DNA from: Candidatus Anammoximicrobium sp.
GTDB taxonomy: Bacteria > Planctomycetota > Planctomycetia > Pirellulales > Pirellulaceae
DNA: 64,000 bases
Assembly (NCBI GenBank): GCA_012515235.1
Contig: JAAYYU010000138.1
Coordinates: 1-64,000, forward strand
Direction of reading: 5' to 3'
Positions within the stretch are counted from its first letter, which is position 1; each line of letters starts with the position of its first letter. The notes below the pieces were generated by a model that worked only from the letters and a program-made list of their open reading frames with translations, was not told where the DNA came from and ran no database searches. Of this stretch, positions 61,125 to 64,000 are shown one piece after another. Both the position numbers and the translations under genes were made by a program.

Positions 61125-62216
61125 ATGCTGCAAAGCTGGAACGGTTGCGGATCGGCGACTTGGCTGGTGACCTCCGGGCGGTGGCCGCAGCGGGCTTGGG
61201 CACGGGCGGCGGCCAGGCCGCTTTGGTTGCGCGGCGCGGCGCTGGTGCTGCTGGCCGCACTGGGTTCGCACGCGGTTGCCGCCGCGCCGCCCCGCATGTA
61301 CTTTGCCGATGCAAGCTCCGGAAAGCCCTTCTCCAAAGACCCTGCCGTCGTCAAGTTTCAAGGCCGTTACTGGCTGTACTACTCGCTGCCGCCGTACGCA
61401 GAAAAACCGACCAAGGGCTGGAGCATCGGAATCGCCCAGAGCCGGAACCTGGTGGACTGGAAGAAGGTCGGCGAGTTGACCAACACCGGCGACGTGGAGG
61501 TGAACGGTTTCTGCGCTCCGGGGGCGGCCGTCGTCGGCGGCAAGGTGCACTTGTTCTACCAGACCTACGGCAACGGGCCGCGGGATGCAATCTGCCACGC
61601 CTGGTCGGACGACGGCCTGCGGTTCCTCCGCAATCCCACCAACCCGATCTTCCGGCCGACGGGCGAATGGAACTGCGGCCGGGCGATCGACGCGGATGTG
61701 ATCGAGCACCAGGGGCGACTGCTGCTGTACTGGGCCACGCGGGACCCGGCGTTCAAGGTCCAGATGCAGGGCGTGGCCGCGGCCCCCATCGACAGCGACT
61801 TTGCCCGCGACCAGTGGACTCAACTCAACCCGGACGGCCCGATCCTCCAGCCGGAGCTTCCCTGGGAACGCCGCTGCATCGAGGCCGCGGCCATGGCCCG
61901 GCGCGAGGGCCGGCTGTACATGTTCTACGCCGGCGGGTACAACAATGAGCCGCAGCAGATCGGCGTGGCGGTCAGCGACGACGGCATTCGTTTCACCCGC
62001 TTGCTGGACGAGCCGTTCCTTGCCGCTGGCCCGCCGGGCTCGTGGAACTCCAGTGAATCGGGCCATCCGTATCTGTTTCAGGACGACGACGGGCAGGACT
62101 ACCTGTTCTATCAAGGCAACAACGACAAGGGCCGCACCTGGCATCTGTCCGTCGTGCCGATCGACTGGAAAGAGGGCCGGCCGTTGCTGGCGCCGAACGA
62201 ACTGCCCCAGCCGTAG
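61125..62216 (+). CDS. Secreted five-bladed beta-propeller glycosidase-like protein (GH43/GH32-type)
   Basis: A 363-residue exported protein; ATG 61125 with AGAGGA about 9 bases upstream, and a hydrophobic signal ending GSHAVAAA. The body has the repeating blade pattern of clan GH-F/J enzymes: GKPFSKDPAVVKFQGRYWLYYSL with the first Asp, NGFCAPGAAVVGGKVHLFYQTY, IDADVIEHQGRLLLYWATRD, CIEAAAMARREGRLYMFYAGG and SGHPYLFQDDDGQDYLFYQGN. An acid residue in each of three expected positions is plausible but not proven. The likely role is hydrolysis of arabinosides, xylosides or fructosides. Confidence 0.75.
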   Translation: MLQSWNGCGSATWLVTSGRWPQRAWARAAARPLWLRGAALVLLAALGSHAVAAAPPRMYFADASSGKPFSKDPAVVKFQGRYWLYYSLPPYAEKPTKGWSIGIAQSRNLVDWKKVGELTNTGDVEVNGFCAPGAAVVGGKVHLFYQTYGNGPRDAICHAWSDDGLRFLRNPTNPIFRPTGEWNCGRAIDADVIEHQGRLLLYWATRDPAFKVQMQGVAAAPIDSDFARDQWTQLNPDGPILQPELPWERRCIEAAAMARREGRLYMFYAGGYNNEPQQIGVAVSDDGIRFTRLLDEPFLAAGPPGSWNSSESGHPYLFQDDDGQDYLFYQGNNDKGRTWHLSVVPIDWKEGRPLLAPNELPQP

Positions 62217-62292
62217 GAAGAACGCTTTGAAGCATGGTGGGTTCCGTAGCGTTTGTTGGCGCGAGCGGCAAAGCGAGGAAACCGGAAGAACG

Positions 62293-62607
62293 ATGAACGG
62301 AAACGAACGAATTTGCCGAGCCCTCCGCCGGGAAACCGCCGGCGCCGTGCCGACGTTCGAGTGGTTTCTCGACACGGCAGTCGGCCGAACGCTGACGGGC
62401 AGCGACGACCCGCTGGACGTGGTGGAGCGTCTGGATTTGGACGGCGTGAACGTCCGGCCGGACTTCCGCAAGGCGTTTCAGGACGAGGCGACCTGGATCG
62501 ACGAATGGCAGATCCACCGACAGCGGACCGGCGATTGCCTGCCGGCGTTGCTGGACAGCCCGATCCGAGACGTCAGGCGCCAACATCGGTATCCGGAGTT
62601 GTGCTGA
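62293..62607 (+). pseudogene. Truncated uroporphyrinogen decarboxylase-family gene
   Basis: 104 codons with the N-terminal pattern of the planctomycetal URO-D-like proteins: NGNERICRALRRETAGAVPTFEW, DVVERLDLDGVNVRPDFRK and IDEWQIHRQRTGD. Ordinary members have about 350-400 residues. Here the frame stops at 62607, soon after an unrelated tail (RRQHRYPELC), and the next gene starts one base later. The C-terminal barrel is absent, so it cannot be active. It was most likely cut by insertion of the restriction-modification gene. Confidence 0.75.
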
Positions 62608-62608
62608 G

Positions 62609-64000
62609 ATGCCGTTATCATGGAACGAAATCCGCCATCGGGCTATCGCGTTCGCCAAAGAGTGGCAACGCGAGACTCGCGAGCAGGCCGAAGCCAAGTC
62701 CTTCTGGGACGAGTTCTTTCAAGTCTTTGGTCTGCGCCGCCGGGTCGTCGCCAGCTTTGAAGAGCCGGTCAAGACGCTGAAAGGCACTTACGCCTATATC
62801 GACCTGTTCTGGAAGGGCGTCCTGCTGGCGGAGCACAAGTCGCGCGGCAAGAGCCTGGCCCTGGCTCATTTGCAGGCAGTCGAGTACGTCCAACATCTGA
62901 AGAACGAAGGCCGAGACGATGAAGTGCCCCGCTACATCATCGTCTCGGACTTTGCCCGCATCGCGCTGCATGACCTGGAAGAGGGCGTGACCCGGCATTT
63001 TGAATTGGCCGACTTCCACCGCCACATTCATGAGTTTGCCTTCGTTCCCGGCTACAAACAACATGCGGTGGAAGATCAGGATCCGATCAATATCAAGGCC
63101 GTTCAGATCCTGGGCGATCTGCACGATGCGTTGCAGGCGGGCGGCTACGCGGGGCATGCGTTGGAACGGTTCCTGGTGCGGGTTCTGTTCTGCCTGTTCG
63201 CCGAAGACACCGGCATTTTCGAGCGTGATGCGTTCACCTATTACTTGGAGAACCGCACGGCGGCGGACGGTTCGGACTTGGGTCTGCATCTGGCCCGCTG
63301 GTTCGAGGTGCTGAATGCCCCGCGCGAATCCCGGCAGGCCAATCTGGACGAACTGCTGGCGGAGCTGCCCTACGTCAACGGCGAACTGTTCGCGGAGCAC
63401 TTGGGCTTTGCCGAATTCAATCGCGACATGCGGAACGCCTTGCTGGCTTGTACGCGGTTCGACTGGAGCCGGATTTCGCCCGCCGTGTTCGGCTCGCTGT
63501 TCCAGGCCGTGATGGAGCCTGCAGAGCGGCGGCAGATCGGCGGGCACTATACGTCGGAACGCGACATCCTGCGGGTCATCCGCTCGTTGTTTCTGGACAA
63601 TTTGCGGGCCGAATTCCGCCGCGTGGGCCGCAACAAGAGCGAATTGAAGCGGTTCCACCAGCGGCTGGGAAAACTGCGGTTCCTGGACCCGGCCTGCGGC
63701 TGCGGCAACTTCCTGGTGGTCACGTACCGAGAACTGCGGTTGTTGGAAATCGAGGTCTTGCAGAAACTGTTCGACAACGGCCAGCGGGTGCTCGACATCC
63801 AGCACGTGTCCGTGGTGGACGTGGATGCGATGTACGGCATCGAGATCCACGAATGGCCCGTGCGGATTGCCGAGGCGGCATTGTGGCTGATGGACCACCA
63901 GATGAACCTGCGGCTCTCGGAGGCCTTCGGCCAGTACTTCGTCCGACTGCCTCTGCAGAAGTCGCCCCGGATCGTCCAAGGCAACGCGTTGCGGCTGGAT
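62609..64000 (+). CDS. MmeI-like (type IIL) restriction enzyme/DNA methyltransferase, 3' end outside the window
   Basis: 464 codons of a single-chain restriction-modification enzyme. N-terminal nuclease: the sequence IDLFWKGVLLAEHKSRG gives the D-x9-E-x-K spacing of MmeI-type PD-(D/E)XK sites (about residues 69-81). A helical spacer follows (150-330), then the N6-adenine methyltransferase begins with the SAM-binding motif LDPACGCGNFLVV near 355 and continues to GNALRLD at the edge. The catalytic NPPY motif would lie just outside. ATG 62609 follows the truncated gene's stop by one base; CGGAG lies about 11 bases upstream. It should both modify and cut its own recognition site. Confidence 0.88.
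   Translation, partial: MPLSWNEIRHRAIAFAKEWQRETREQAEAKSFWDEFFQVFGLRRRVVASFEEPVKTLKGTYAYIDLFWKGVLLAEHKSRGKSLALAHLQAVEYVQHLKNEGRDDEVPRYIIVSDFARIALHDLEEGVTRHFELADFHRHIHEFAFVPGYKQHAVEDQDPINIKAVQILGDLHDALQAGGYAGHALERFLVRVLFCLFAEDTGIFERDAFTYYLENRTAADGSDLGLHLARWFEVLNAPRESRQANLDELLAELPYVNGELFAEHLGFAEFNRDMRNALLACTRFDWSRISPAVFGSLFQAVMEPAERRQIGGHYTSERDILRVIRSLFLDNLRAEFRRVGRNKSELKRFHQRLGKLRFLDPACGCGNFLVVTYRELRLLEIEVLQKLFDNGQRVLDIQHVSVVDVDAMYGIEIHEWPVRIAEAALWLMDHQMNLRLSEAFGQYFVRLPLQKSPRIVQGNALRLD

Overview
The window is GC-rich bacterial DNA that looks planctomycetal, probably from the Pirellulales/Thermoguttaceae neighbourhood. This is inferred from gene families, not from a marker tree. The indicators are two DUF1559 pilin-like proteins with H-X9-DG tails, three exported Gfo/Idh/MocA oxidoreductases with twin-arginine-type leaders, a membrane protein starting with an NPYRSP motif, a DoxX protein paired with an oxidoreductase, and many secreted glycan-active proteins. 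Most genes are tightly packed, begin with ATG, GTG or TTG, and often have a clear AGGAG-type ribosome binding site.

Layout. 1-20 kb is mixed housekeeping: tRNA-Glu(CTC), hrpB helicase, a trypsin-like lipoprotein, apbE, a GH127-type glycosidase, tsaE, a deacetylase-like exported protein, endonuclease III, an aldo/keto reductase, a DUF2617-like protein, a CPBP protease, a DoxX-Gfo/Idh/MocA operon, folP, an NPYRSP membrane protein, a DUF11/CARDB-like surface protein and gph. 20-28 kb holds a glutamate dehydrogenase with a strong sigma-70-like promoter and two large convergent paralogues that have a PEP/pyruvate-binding (PPDK_N) domain but no phosphohistidine domain. 28-35 kb holds a transglutaminase-like secreted protein, Rnk, an NtrB/NtrC-like two-component pair, a phosphoesterase and a metallo-beta-lactamase-fold protein. 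35-38 kb is a duplicated DUF1559 plus small-lipoprotein module. 38-46 kb is an amino-acid and sugar derivative catabolic block: two Gfo/Idh/MocA proteins, an M20 amidohydrolase, an exported D-aminoacylase-like amidohydrolase and an exported Asp/Glu racemase.

46-50 kb looks accessory: a gene-poor stretch, a hicBA toxin-antitoxin pair whose antitoxin has lost its usual stop codon, a parallel beta-helix protein, and the decayed 3' end of an ISL3-family transposase. 50-62 kb is a set of mostly minus-strand secreted hydrolases and glycosidase-like proteins (CocE-type hydrolase, LamG plus glycosidase-like, HEAT plus jelly roll, six-hairpin-like glycosidase, DUF4838, five-bladed beta-propeller glycosidase). 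The window ends in a truncated uroporphyrinogen-decarboxylase-like gene abutting an MmeI-like combined restriction-methyltransferase gene that runs off the edge.

The most promising undescribed biology is the convergent pair of PPDK_N proteins at 21.7-27.6 kb. They share a C-terminal domain where the swivelling histidine domain would normally be. One adds a GAF-like region and a fused MNT-type nucleotidyltransferase; the other adds a degenerate KaiC/RecA-like N-terminus.
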